Under the pieces are notes generated by a model. It searched no databases and had not been told where the DNA came from. It was given only the letters and a program-made list of their open reading frames with translations. Positions 16,857 to 25,516 of a stretch of DNA of 64,000 nt are shown here, piece by piece. The position numbers and the translations under genes are program-made. This DNA is from Epidermidibacterium keratini (GTDB taxonomy: Bacteria > Actinomycetota > Actinomycetes > Mycobacteriales > Antricoccaceae), in the NCBI RefSeq assembly GCF_009834025.1, contig NZ_CP047156.1, positions 2,170,001 to 2,234,000 of the forward strand, given 5' to 3'. Each line of letters opens with the position of its first letter. The stretch's first letter is position 1.

Positions 16857-18083
16857 GTGACCGAGGGTACGACGCCAAAGCAGCCCACTGTGCTGCTACT
16901 GGAAAACATCCACCCGCGCGCCAAGGAGCACTTCGAGTCGCTGGGGTACGCCGTGCAGACGCATCCCGCCTCGATGAGCGAGGACGACCTCGTCGCGGCG
17001 CTACCCGGCGTCAACCTGCTCGGCATCCGCTCCAACACGCGCATCACCCCGAAGGTGCTGGAGGCGGCCGACGACCTCGTCGCGGTCGGTGCGTTCTGCA
17101 TCGGCACCAACCAGATCGACCTTGATTCCGCCGCTGCCCACGGCGTTCCGGTCTTCAACGCGCCGTACTCCAACACTCGCAGCGTCGTTGAGCTGGTCAT
17201 CGGCGAGATCATCGCGCTCGCGCGGCGGTTGCACGAGAAGTCCGACAACATGCACGCCGGCATCTGGGACAAGTCCGCCAAGGGCAGCCACGAGGTGCGC
17301 GGGCGCACGCTGGGCATCGTCGGCTACGGCAACATCGGCGCGCAGCTGTCGGTGCTGGCCGAGGCGATGGGCATGAAGGTCATCTTCTACGACATCGGCG
17401 ATAAGCTCGCGCTGGGCAACGCGCGGCGCATGGAGACGCTCGATGAGCTGCTGGCCGAGGCCGAGGTCGTCTCGCTGCACGTCGATGGACGCCCTGGCAA
17501 CGCTGGCATCTTTGGCGCCGAGCAGTTTGCCAAGATGCGTCCGCGCTCGCTGTTCATCAACGCCAGCCGCGGCATGGTGGTCGACCAGCTCGCGCTGCGC
17601 GAGAACATCCTTTCCGGGCACATCGCCGGAGCCGCGATCGACGTCTTCCCGGTCGAGCCGAAGGCGCAGGGCGATGAGTTCATCTCCGAGCTGCGCGGGC
17701 TGCCCAACGTCATCCTGACCCCGCACGTAGGCGGGTCGACGCAGGAGGCGCAGGAAGACATCGGCCGGTTCGTCTCGGGCAAGCTCAGCTCCTACGTCGA
17801 AGATGGCGCGACCTCGCTGTCGGTCAACTTCCCAGCAATAGCAGTCACTCCGCGCGAAAAGACGGTGCGGATCGTGCACACGCACGAGAACGTCCCCGGC
17901 GTACTCGCCGAGATCAACCGCATCCTCGCCTCCTACGACGAGAACGTCGAGAGCCAGTCGCTGACCACCCGCGGTGAGTACGGCTACGTCGTCACCGATG
18001 TAGCCGGGTCGCTGGACGACGAGGCGATCGCGCAGCTGCGGAAGATGCCGCAGACGATCCGTCTTCGCGTCCTGGACCGCTAG
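16857..18083 (+). CDS. serA: D-3-phosphoglycerate dehydrogenase, short ACT-containing type
   Basis: A 408-residue SerA, almost the length of the E. coli enzyme and unlike the long mycobacterial form. The NAD-binding GYGNIG, the substrate-site NASRGMVVD, the catalytic Arg region, and Glu and His (LTPHVGGST) are present. A C-terminal ACT domain (about 335-405, RIVHTHENVPGVLAEI) would bind serine for feedback control. It oxidises 3-phosphoglycerate to 3-phosphohydroxypyruvate, the first step of serine synthesis. GTG 16857 was chosen because AGGAGG ends 6 nt upstream; the in-frame ATG at 16842 lies before that site. Its 3' end overlaps the antisense DoxX-like gene by 92 nt. Confidence 0.95.
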   Translation: MTEGTTPKQPTVLLLENIHPRAKEHFESLGYAVQTHPASMSEDDLVAALPGVNLLGIRSNTRITPKVLEAADDLVAVGAFCIGTNQIDLDSAAAHGVPVFNAPYSNTRSVVELVIGEIIALARRLHEKSDNMHAGIWDKSAKGSHEVRGRTLGIVGYGNIGAQLSVLAEAMGMKVIFYDIGDKLALGNARRMETLDELLAEAEVVSLHVDGRPGNAGIFGAEQFAKMRPRSLFINASRGMVVDQLALRENILSGHIAGAAIDVFPVEPKAQGDEFISELRGLPNVILTPHVGGSTQEAQEDIGRFVSGKLSSYVEDGATSLSVNFPAIAVTPREKTVRIVHTHENVPGVLAEINRILASYDENVESQSLTTRGEYGYVVTDVAGSLDDEAIAQLRKMPQTIRLRVLDR

Positions 18084-18654
18084 CGACTCGCGTCGGGGTG
18101 GCCGACAGCAGCAGTGCTCCGCCGATGAGCACGGGTACGCCGTACTGCACGATCTCGGTGCGTGCGGGGCTCAGTGCCATCGCGAGCAGATAGGCAAGCA
18201 GCAGGCCGGCCGTGGCCTTGCCGACCCAGCGCCGCTGCCAGCCGCTGAGTAGCAGCACCGCGAGCACCGCCTCGGCGACGGTCGCGAGTACGGCGGCAGC
18301 AGTGGCCAACCCACCGACCGGTACGAGCACGGCCGTGTAGTCGACGAAGCGATCCCAGCTGCCCCAGGAGACTCCCGGCGCGCCCGGCTCGCCGAAAACG
18401 CCGAAGCGGTCGAGTACGGCGCCGCCCAGCACGACGGCAAACAGCACCGCGACCAACCAGCCGGTCACGACTGCGAGGCGTCCGTCGCGACCGGCGACCA
18501 GTACGCCGGCCAGCACGACGACGGCGAGCATCACCAGCCCGGTGATCGCGCCTGGCATCGCGGCTCCGGCAAGCCATCCCGCGAGTGTGGCGCCAAGTCC
18601 GATCCCGACCCAGATCCAGCCTCCGATGAGGCGATAGCGGTCCATCCATTCCAC
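17992..18654 (-). CDS. DoxX-like integral membrane protein
   Basis: A 220-residue protein with five or so hydrophobic helices and short loops. The central GSWDRFVDYTAVLVP segment and helix layout resemble DoxX/DoxD-type membrane proteins, although I cannot prove the family. GTG 18654 was chosen because GGGAG lies 5 nt upstream. The last 35 residues are low-complexity (Ser/Ala/Arg) and are encoded antisense to the end of serA, so the gene probably lost its original stop. It is divergent from a MarR gene with 57 nt between start codons, so MarR control is likely. Confidence 0.68.
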   Translation of the reverse strand: MEWMDRYRLIGGWIWVGIGLGATLAGWLAGAAMPGAITGLVMLAVVVLAGVLVAGRDGRLAVVTGWLVAVLFAVVLGGAVLDRFGVFGEPGAPGVSWGSWDRFVDYTAVLVPVGGLATAAAVLATVAEAVLAVLLLSGWQRRWVGKATAGLLLAYLLAMALSPARTEIVQYGVPVLIGGALLLSATPTRVASGPGREDGSSAASSAAARSPRRPATRLHR

Positions 18655-18711
18655 GACGACTCCCAATTGGTAAGGTTCCTGACTATCACCACGGTAGGGA
18701 GTGCCGACAAA

Positions 18712-19179
18712 ATGGTCAAGGACCGTACTAATTCGTCACACGATCGACTCGTCCCGCTCGGCACGTTGCTGTCGTCAGCGGCCCGCCGGCTCAGCACCGA
18801 TCTGGACCGCGCACTTCGCGACGCCGGTTTCCAGGACGTACGTGCGGCGCACGCACCCCTGTTTCTGGCGATCGATTCCGACGGCTCGACCGCGACCGAG
18901 CTCGCCGAACGAGCCCACATGAGCAAGCAGGCGATGGGCGAGCTCGTGCGCTACCTGACCGACCGCGGGTATCTCACTGCCATCCCGAATCCCGCCGACC
19001 GGCGAGCCCGCATCCTGCAGCTGACCGACCGCGGCAACGACGTACTCGAGGTCGGGCTCTCGCTCGTCGGCACCTTCGATGCCTGGTTTGCCGAGCAGGT
19101 CGGTGCACGGAAGGTCGACGATCTGCGGCGTACTCTGCAGCAGATCATCGCCGCCGACTGGCAGCCGCCGCGGGCGTGA
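18712..19179 (+). CDS. MarR-family transcriptional regulator
   Basis: A 155-residue winged-helix regulator. Dimerisation helices flank a DNA-binding core with TATELAERAHMSKQAMGELVRYL (recognition helix) and the wing DRRARILQLTDRG, the classical MarR signature. ATG 18712 fits the domain better than the upstream TTG. GGGAG lies about 10 nt before it. It probably represses the divergent DoxX-like gene and itself; a CCAATTGG palindrome (18663-18670) lies in the shared promoter. Its stop is directly adjacent to the stop of the convergent permease gene. Confidence 0.9.
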   Translation: MVKDRTNSSHDRLVPLGTLLSSAARRLSTDLDRALRDAGFQDVRAAHAPLFLAIDSDGSTATELAERAHMSKQAMGELVRYLTDRGYLTAIPNPADRRARILQLTDRGNDVLEVGLSLVGTFDAWFAEQVGARKVDDLRRTLQQIIAADWQPPRA

Positions 19180-20634
19180 CTAGCGCGAGTCCTCGGCCGG
19201 CGCCGCGTCCGGCGCCTGCGGGCCGAAAGTCTCGATGCGCGTCTCGTCGACCTGGATCTCGGTGTCGGTCGGGTCGTCGAGCGTCGGGTCGCGTAGGTCC
19301 TCGTCGCCGGACTGCGGACCAAGCGATGCAGGATCGGGACTTTCGGGCAGTCCGCGGCTCGAGCGCAGCAGGTCCAGCCACGCGGTGTTGAGGACAGCAG
19401 CCAGCGGCACCGCGATCAGTGCGCCGAAGATCCCGCCGACGACGGCGCCGAGTACGACGAGCAGCAGCGATGCGAGCGGGTGCACCTTCAGCTGCCGGTT
19501 CATCAGCAACGGGTAGATGAAGTTGCCCTGGATTGTCTGGATCGCCACCATCACGACCGTCATGGCGATCGCGGTGGTGAGGTTGGTGGAGATCAACGTC
19601 AGCGCGACGACGGCGATCGAGGAGATCAGTGCGCCGAGAGTCGGGATGAAGGTGAAGAGGAACGCGATCAGGCCGGCGGTCAGTGCGAGGGGTACGCCGG
19701 CGATGAGGCAGGCGATCCAGGTAGCGATGCCGACGATGAGCGCGACCAGCAGCGTCACACTCATGTAGGTGACCAGCACTTCCCACGAGCGATTGCCTGC
19801 GCGGTGCACCTTCCAGCGCGCCGAGCGCGGAAAGAGCTTGCAGATCCACACCCAGATCATTCGCCCGTCGACAAGGAAGAACAGGATGATCAGCAGCGTC
19901 AGCAAGGTGCCCGACAGCACGCTGCCGGTTGTCGAGAGCACGCTCAGTGACGTACCGACGATCTCGCCGGGATCGCCCTGAAGGTTGGCGAGTGCGGAGT
20001 CGATACCGTCCTGGAGGCTGCTTTGGTCGATGTTGAGGGGACCGTTAGACAGCCACTCGATGCCCTGCTCGAGGCCTTCGGCGACCGTGGCGTAAATCGT
20101 CTGGTAGTTGACGATGAACTCGCGGACGATGAGCGTGATGAGCCCGAAGAACGCACCGACACCGACAAGGAAGCTGACCGCGACGGTGAGCCCCTTGGGC
20201 AGGCCGATCCTGCGCAGCAGCCGGGTCAGCGGGGTGAGCAGGGCCGCGACCAGCAGCGAGACGACGACCGGGATGACGACGACGGCGAGTACGTCGAGCA
20301 GCCACAGCAGCAGGTAGATGCCCAGCCCGATGACGACGAGGCGCCCGGCCCAGCCGGCGGCCAGGCGCACGGGCCGGGGGATCGGATCTCCGGTGGCCTT
20401 GGTGTCGAAGTCCGGATCGTTGGAGACGTGCGCGGCGGCACGCATCGCGGCGATGCGCTCACGCCACGACCCGCTTACTGCCGCGGTGGCGCCGCGCGGT
20501 TGCGGTGGGCCAGACGGCTGCGGTGAGCCATGCGGCTGGGCCGCGGTCGGCTCCTCGGAGCGCTCGTTCGGGCCCGAAGGCGGTTCGGAATGCGTGCGGG
20601 CCACGTTCTGCTCTCCACTGCGTTGCGACTTCAT
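19180..20634 (-). CDS. AI-2E/PerM-family transporter
   Basis: A 484-residue membrane protein. A ~90-residue Pro/Gly/Glu-rich cytoplasmic N-terminus precedes two helices (about 93-135), a long extracytoplasmic segment and then five or six helices with the family motif FLFTFIPTLGALIS and the re-entrant segment GNFIYPLLMNRQLKVHPL. The family contains AI-2 exporters (TqsA), Na+/H+ antiporters and PerM-like permeases, so the substrate is open. The acidic C-terminal tail of about 60 residues is cytoplasmic. It lies 43 nt downstream of the thioesterase gene in the same direction. Confidence 0.9.
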   Translation of the reverse strand: MKSQRSGEQNVARTHSEPPSGPNERSEEPTAAQPHGSPQPSGPPQPRGATAAVSGSWRERIAAMRAAAHVSNDPDFDTKATGDPIPRPVRLAAGWAGRLVVIGLGIYLLLWLLDVLAVVVIPVVVSLLVAALLTPLTRLLRRIGLPKGLTVAVSFLVGVGAFFGLITLIVREFIVNYQTIYATVAEGLEQGIEWLSNGPLNIDQSSLQDGIDSALANLQGDPGEIVGTSLSVLSTTGSVLSGTLLTLLIILFFLVDGRMIWVWICKLFPRSARWKVHRAGNRSWEVLVTYMSVTLLVALIVGIATWIACLIAGVPLALTAGLIAFLFTFIPTLGALISSIAVVALTLISTNLTTAIAMTVVMVAIQTIQGNFIYPLLMNRQLKVHPLASLLLVVLGAVVGGIFGALIAVPLAAVLNTAWLDLLRSSRGLPESPDPASLGPQSGDEDLRDPTLDDPTDTEIQVDETRIETFGPQAPDAAPAEDSR

Positions 20635-20677
20635 GGGCCGGTGGGCGCCACCGCGGCTTCGGCGCTGGCCTGCAACC

Positions 20678-21130
20678 CTACCGGCCCGCGCGCGGCCTGC
20701 GGAACGGCCCGGCGCTGCCTACTGCCTCGCGCAACGTGCCGGGCACCGAGATGCGGGTCTGCTCTGCCAAGTCGATGGTCACGTAGATGTTCCGGGCCGA
20801 GCACACGACCTCACCGTCGCGAACTGCGGCGAAGTCGACGGTCATCGACGTCGTACCGATGTGCACCGGCGATACCGCGATCTGGGCAGCGCCTGGCCAC
20901 CTGAGGCTGGCGTGCCAGTCGATCTCGGAGTGCACAACCATGAAGTCGACGCCGTCGGCGTGCGCCCTGTCGTATCCGTAGCCGATCGAGTCCAGGTAGG
21001 CCATGAACGCCTCGTCGAAGTAGTTCAGATACCAGCCGTGGAAGACCACCTTCTGCTGGTCGGCTTCGTAGTAGCGGACGGTCAACGGCATCCGAAATGC
21101 GTCATCGGGGACGTGGACGTCAACGGGCAT
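20678..21130 (-). CDS. Acyl-CoA thioesterase, 4HBT/YbgC hotdog family
   Basis: A 150-residue single-hotdog protein. The catalytic segment is VRYYEADQQKVVFHGWYLNYFDEA with the Asp that acts as general base or nucleophile in 4-hydroxybenzoyl-CoA thioesterases, followed by the beta-sheet core (MVVHSEIDWHASLRWPG). It hydrolyses a fatty or aromatic acyl-CoA. A few Pro/Arg-rich residues close the protein. It is the first gene of a short minus-strand operon with the AI-2E-type permease and is divergent from the mannosyltransferase. Confidence 0.88.
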   Translation of the reverse strand: MPVDVHVPDDAFRMPLTVRYYEADQQKVVFHGWYLNYFDEAFMAYLDSIGYGYDRAHADGVDFMVVHSEIDWHASLRWPGAAQIAVSPVHIGTTSMTVDFAAVRDGEVVCSARNIYVTIDLAEQTRISVPGTLREAVGSAGPFRRPRAGR

Positions 21131-21336
21131 GAAGGGCTCCTCGGGCGGTCGGCGGCGCGCGCGACGTTCAACTTTGCGACGCGCGCAGCGAGCCTAGTAC
21201 CCCGTCACGCGCCGCACGCGACCTTGCAGGCGAATCGGGGCGCGACCGGCTTGGGGCACGCGGTAGCGTTGTTGCTCGTGGTCTCCATCCAGCCCGCGTT
21301 GGGACCCGAGACGCAGACCAGCCGGGAGGTAACTGG

Positions 21337-22068
21337 GTGCGCACGATTGTGGTGCTGCCGACCTATAACGAGGCGGCGAGCCTCCGCGGCGTACTCGGGC
21401 GGCTGCTGGGGGCAAACCCGGACATCGACGTACTCGTCGTGGACGACGGATCGCCAGATGGCACCGGCCAGATCGCGGACGAGATCGCATCGACCGACCG
21501 GCGCGTGCACGTACTGCACCGGTCGGCAAAGACCGGCTTGGGCGATGCCTATATCGATGGGTTTCGATGGGCACTGGCGCGGGAGTATGACGTGATCGGC
21601 GAGATGGACGCCGATGGTTCGCACCAGCCCGAGCAGCTCGGCCGGCTCCGCGGCGCGATCGAGTACGCCGATGTCGTGATCGGCTCGCGCTGGGTCTCTG
21701 GCGGCACGATCAAGAACTGGCCACGCGGGCGAGAGGTGCTGTCGCGCGTGGGAAATATCTACATCCGGCGTGCGCTCGGGCTGCGGGTGCGTGATGTGAC
21801 CGCGGGCTACCGGCTCTATCGCGCCGGCGTCCTGGATACGATCGAGCTCGACGGCGTGGTCTCCCACGGCTACTGCTTCCAGACCGACCTCACGCGTCGG
21901 GCCGCCGATGCGGGCTTCTCGATCGTCGAGGTGCCGATCGACTTCGTCGAGCGAGAGCTCGGCGAAAGCAAGATGTCCGGATCGATCGTCACCGAGACGC
22001 TCAAGAATGTCACCGTGTGGGGCCTACAGCGCGGCGCTCGCGCGGTTCGCCGGCCGCGGCAGCGCTGA
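21337..22068 (+). CDS. Polyprenol-monophosphate mannose synthase (GT2)
   Basis: A 243-residue GT-A enzyme. VVLPTYNEAASL and VVDDGSPDGTG bind the nucleotide, GEMDADGSHQPEQL carries the metal-binding DxD, and VRDVTAGYRLYR plus FQTDLTRRA are hallmarks of dolichol/polyprenol-phosphate mannosyltransferases. It transfers mannose from GDP-mannose to polyprenyl phosphate at the inner face of the membrane, supplying donors for periplasmic mannosylation of lipoglycans and proteins. It lacks the N-acyltransferase half found in mycobacterial Ppm1. The GTG at 21337 follows GGGAGG by 7-8 nt. The next helix-rich membrane partners are in the envelope locus downstream. Confidence 0.92.
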   Translation: MRTIVVLPTYNEAASLRGVLGRLLGANPDIDVLVVDDGSPDGTGQIADEIASTDRRVHVLHRSAKTGLGDAYIDGFRWALAREYDVIGEMDADGSHQPEQLGRLRGAIEYADVVIGSRWVSGGTIKNWPRGREVLSRVGNIYIRRALGLRVRDVTAGYRLYRAGVLDTIELDGVVSHGYCFQTDLTRRAADAGFSIVEVPIDFVERELGESKMSGSIVTETLKNVTVWGLQRGARAVRRPRQR

Positions 22069-22105
22069 TCGGCGTACCCGGCTCGATGGCCGCGTTCGGC
22101 GGCCG

Positions 22106-22122
22106 TTCGTGATTGTCACGAA
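22106..22122. repeat. 7-3-7 inverted repeat upstream of the amidase gene
   Basis: TTCGTGA (22106-22112) and TCACGAA (22116-22122) around TTG form a perfect palindrome 38 nt after the mannosyltransferase stop and 112 nt before the amidase start. There is no T-run. It could be an operator or a weak hairpin terminator. The half-sites resemble Crp half-sites but the spacing is too short. Confidence 0.5.
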
Positions 22123-22233
22123 TAGATAACGCTCGCGCGTCGCGACACATTAAACACAAATGACACCTTGTTCAATTTGGCCTCACCAGTCACAGTAGTC
22201 ACGATAGGTCACCCACTTTGACTGGACTCCTCC

Positions 22234-25200
22234 GTGACTTCTTCCCCCACGTCCCTTCGTCCGCGCGCTCGAATCCTGACCCTGCTTGTCGCGAGCGCCC
22301 TCGGCGCCATCGGCCTGGTCTTGGCGCCAGTGTTGGAAAGCTCGGCCGAGAAGCCGGAGCCGGTGCCGGCCAGCGTCCAAGAGATCCCGCTCGGTGAGGT
22401 CACCGACCCCGCCGACGGCGTCGAGCTCAAAGACCCCAACAAGCCCGTCGGTGAGGGCCAGACGAGTACGCCGGACGACCCGGCATCGCCGTCCTCGCCG
22501 GTGCCGAGCCCCACGCCGGAGTCCGGGACGAGCCCGTTCCCAAGCCCCAGCGAGAGCCAGCCGGCCCCCTCACCCAGCCCCACCCCAAGCCCCACGCCGA
22601 CCCCGACACCGAGCCCCACGCCGGCCCCGTCCGGCGGGTCGGACGTCCCCGGCCTTGACAAACCAGTGCCGCTGCCCAGCGCCGAGCTCGCCCCGGACCA
22701 GCCGATGCCCGTGCCGGCCGGCTCCCGCACCCTCGTGCTCGATGAAACCCAGACGAAGGACTTCGCATCGGCGGGGATCTCGTGGGTCGGTGATGCGCCG
22801 GTCGACGGCATCGGCATGCAGGTGCGGACTAAGAGCGCTGAGACCGGGGAATGGTCGGACTGGAACGAGCTGACCGTCAGCCGGCTCGTCGCAGCCAACC
22901 CCGACGCCCCGGAGCAGCGCCAGGGATCTGACCCCTTCTGGTTTGGCGATTCCAACGGGGTAGAGGTCGCCGTGACGGTCATGCCCGGCACGCAGATCAG
23001 TGACCTGAAGATCACCCTGATCGACCCGAAGCAGGTCGCCCAGGACGCCGACCCGACCGCCGGGGCGCCGACCTCCAGCGCCGGCGCGGCGATGCAGCAG
23101 CCGCCGGTCTACACCCGTGCGGCGTGGGGTGCTGATGAGTCGAAGATGACCTGGGCGCCGAAGTACGCCTCGACTATCAAGGCCGCGACACTGCACCACA
23201 CCGCCGACACCAACAACTACTCGGCTGCCGACGTACCGGCGATGATGCGCTCGATCTACCAGTACCAGGCAGTCACCCTGGGCTGGGGCGACATCGGCTA
23301 CAACGTGGTCATCGACAAGTTCGGCCGCGCCTGGGAAGGCCGCAGCGGCGGCCTGGAGACAGCCGTGCAGGGCGCCCACGCGGGCGGGTTCAACACCTAC
23401 ACCTTCGGGCTGTCGATGCTCGGCAACTATGACACGGTCGACGTGCCGCAGGCGACGCGCGACACGCTCGCGCAATGGATCGCGTGGAAGTTCAGCCTCT
23501 TCAACGTCGACCCGCTCGCGACGACCCAGCTGACGCAGCAAGGCGGCAACGGGACTACGGCGAAGTTCCAGGACGGCCAAACGGTGACGCTCCCGACTGT
23601 CTTCGGGCATCGAGACACCGGGTATACCGCGTGTCCTGGCAGATACGGCTATGCGATCTTGCCGTGGCTGCGCCAGCGTGCCTCCGAGCTGATCCCACAG
23701 ATCAGCTACTCCACGGACACTAAGCGCACGATGCTGACCAACACCGGAGGCGTACCGGTGCGCGGGGGCCCCGGCCTCCTCTATGGAATGGTCGGAAGCC
23801 TGAGTGCGGGCACCTTCGTCACCGCCGACTCCACTATCTCCAACGGCTACATCAAGGTCAGCGGAAACGGGGTCACCGGATGGGTCGACCAGAAGTGGTT
23901 GGTCCAGGACCCGCATCCCAACAGCGCCCGTTACACCACGACAAGCGGTGTCCCGGTGTACGCCGGACCCGGGTCGGGTTATCTGGCGCTCGGGCAAGCC
24001 TCGGTCAACACAGCGTTCTACACCGATGGCGTCATCAGCGACGGTTATGTGCGAGTGCACTGGGGCAAGTCCGGCGGCTGGGTTCCGCAGCAGTGGCTGA
24101 CCACTACCCGCCCGGGCGGGCTTGCGATTCCCTCGGGGAACCCCACGAGCACCCGACCGATGCAGACCAACACCAACGGGATCCCGGTCTACTCCGGTCC
24201 GAGCACCTCGCAGCAGATCGGCACCCTCAGCGCGGGCATACCCGTCACCGCTGGTTATGAGGTGATCGGCGGGTATGTGCACATCAGCTTCGGCTCGAAC
24301 GGCGGCTGGGTTCCGTTGCAGTGGATGTCGTCCAACCCGCTGCCGACGCAGAACTTGTTTACGACGACCGGCGGAATCCAGGTCTACTTCGGGCCCGGCA
24401 ACGGATACGCCAAGGGCGACACCCTCTCAGCGGGAACCCCGCTGGCCGCCACCGGCGGCTCGGTCAACGGCTACGTCTGGATCGTCTACGGTGATGTCGG
24501 CGGCTGGATCGAGGCAAAGTGGACCTCGACCTACCCGCGCGGCAACCCGGTCGGCGAGCGGTTCGTGGCGACCAACACCGGTGGCGTGCCGGTCTACTCC
24601 GAGCCCAGCACTGCATCGACTGTGCGGACCACCTACAGCGGAAATACCGTGCTGCAGGCCGCCTATGCCGAGTACAACGGGATGACGCATATCCAGTATG
24701 GGACCACCGGTGGATGGGTCCCCTCGCAGTGGCTAACCACTAACCCGGGCGCGAGCTCGGTGGCGCTGACGAATACCGGCGGGGTCCCTGTCTATCTGGG
24801 GCCGGGTTCGGGTTACACGCTTGCCGGCTATCTTCCTGGCAGCCAGCAGGTGGGCCTGAGCGCGGAAGCACCGGTGGGCGGGTACCGCCACATCACCTAC
24901 GGGCAGACCGGCGGGTGGCTGTCTACGCAGTGGCTGGCGACCAACCCGACGAGTGTGACGGGCACCGTGTATACGAACACCGGCGGAGTTCCGGTGCACT
25001 TGGGACCGGGCTCGGGTTACGACCTCGCAGGGTCCGTCTCGGCCAACACCGCGCTGGCGTACTCCGGTGCGCCGCAGAACGGGTACGTGCAGGTGCGGTA
25101 CGGCTCGTACGGTGGTTGGGTCGCCCAGAAGTGGGTCATCCAGAACCCCACGCCGGTGAGCACCATGACCGCAACGACGAGCGGCATCTCGGCCTACCTC

Positions 25201-25341
25201 GGGCCCGGAACCGGCTACTACCGGATCGGTGAGATCTCCCAGGGGACCAAGGTCCAGGTCGGCGCCGAACGCGCCGACGGCTACATGCTCATCGTTTTCG
25301 GCAACACCGGTGCGTGGGTCCCGACCAAGTGGTTTAGCTAA
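22234..25341 (+). CDS. Secreted N-acetylmuramoyl-L-alanine amidase with eight SH3-like repeats
   Basis: A 1,035-residue exported protein. A signal sequence (about 1-39, ending near LESSAEK) is followed by a ~90-residue Pro/Ser/Thr wall-spanning linker and a beta domain (about 155-270). A PGRP/Ami_2 amidase (about 290-485) has Zn ligands in LHHTADTNN (His321/322), His459 and Cys467 (GHRDTGYTACPG). Eight ~65-residue repeats complete the protein, each of the form TNTGGVPVYLGPGSGY...GYxxIxYGxxGGWVxxxWL. They resemble bacterial SH3 domains and probably bind wall glycans. The gene is a companion to the minus-strand protein ending at 45859, which has the same repeats. Start GTG at 22234; preceding 160 nt is AT-richer than the surroundings, consistent with a promoter. 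Confidence 0.93.
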   Translation: MTSSPTSLRPRARILTLLVASALGAIGLVLAPVLESSAEKPEPVPASVQEIPLGEVTDPADGVELKDPNKPVGEGQTSTPDDPASPSSPVPSPTPESGTSPFPSPSESQPAPSPSPTPSPTPTPTPSPTPAPSGGSDVPGLDKPVPLPSAELAPDQPMPVPAGSRTLVLDETQTKDFASAGISWVGDAPVDGIGMQVRTKSAETGEWSDWNELTVSRLVAANPDAPEQRQGSDPFWFGDSNGVEVAVTVMPGTQISDLKITLIDPKQVAQDADPTAGAPTSSAGAAMQQPPVYTRAAWGADESKMTWAPKYASTIKAATLHHTADTNNYSAADVPAMMRSIYQYQAVTLGWGDIGYNVVIDKFGRAWEGRSGGLETAVQGAHAGGFNTYTFGLSMLGNYDTVDVPQATRDTLAQWIAWKFSLFNVDPLATTQLTQQGGNGTTAKFQDGQTVTLPTVFGHRDTGYTACPGRYGYAILPWLRQRASELIPQISYSTDTKRTMLTNTGGVPVRGGPGLLYGMVGSLSAGTFVTADSTISNGYIKVSGNGVTGWVDQKWLVQDPHPNSARYTTTSGVPVYAGPGSGYLALGQASVNTAFYTDGVISDGYVRVHWGKSGGWVPQQWLTTTRPGGLAIPSGNPTSTRPMQTNTNGIPVYSGPSTSQQIGTLSAGIPVTAGYEVIGGYVHISFGSNGGWVPLQWMSSNPLPTQNLFTTTGGIQVYFGPGNGYAKGDTLSAGTPLAATGGSVNGYVWIVYGDVGGWIEAKWTSTYPRGNPVGERFVATNTGGVPVYSEPSTASTVRTTYSGNTVLQAAYAEYNGMTHIQYGTTGGWVPSQWLTTNPGASSVALTNTGGVPVYLGPGSGYTLAGYLPGSQQVGLSAEAPVGGYRHITYGQTGGWLSTQWLATNPTSVTGTVYTNTGGVPVHLGPGSGYDLAGSVSANTALAYSGAPQNGYVQVRYGSYGGWVAQKWVIQNPTPVSTMTATTSGISAYLGPGTGYYRIGEISQGTKVQVGAERADGYMLIVFGNTGAWVPTKWFS

Positions 25342-25348
25342 GCGGACC

Positions 25349-25380
25349 GTCACCGGTGATCCACCCGGGATCAGGGTGAC
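25349..25380. terminator. Hairpin after the amidase gene
   Basis: GTCACC (25349-25354) pairs with GGTGAC (25375-25380), and TGATCC (25357-25362) pairs with GGATCA (25368-25373) with a small internal loop. It starts 8 nt after the stop codon and has no T-run. Confidence 0.6.
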
Positions 25381-25394
25381 GGGTCAGCGATCTC

Positions 25395-25400
25395 TATCAT
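25395..25400 (+). promoter_or_regulatory. Possible -10 box of the acyl-sugar operon
   Basis: TATCAT matches the actinobacterial TANNNT -10 pattern and lies about 115 nt before the first gene of the 25.5-33.4 kb operon, just after the hairpin. A convincing -35 box is not visible. Confidence 0.35.
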
Positions 25401-25516
25401 GTTGTGATGGTGCGAGGTCGACCGACCATCGCGTCGTGCCCAAAACCAGCCCGCGGTCGGCGGTGTACGCCGTACCAGCCGTCGGCTGACGATCCACCGT
25501 CATCAGGAGGCCATTG

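Noticed and set aside
22106-22122. Crp/GlxR site
   Set aside because: Half-sites CGTGA/TCACG are right but the 3-nt spacer is shorter than the 6-nt spacer of Crp sites.
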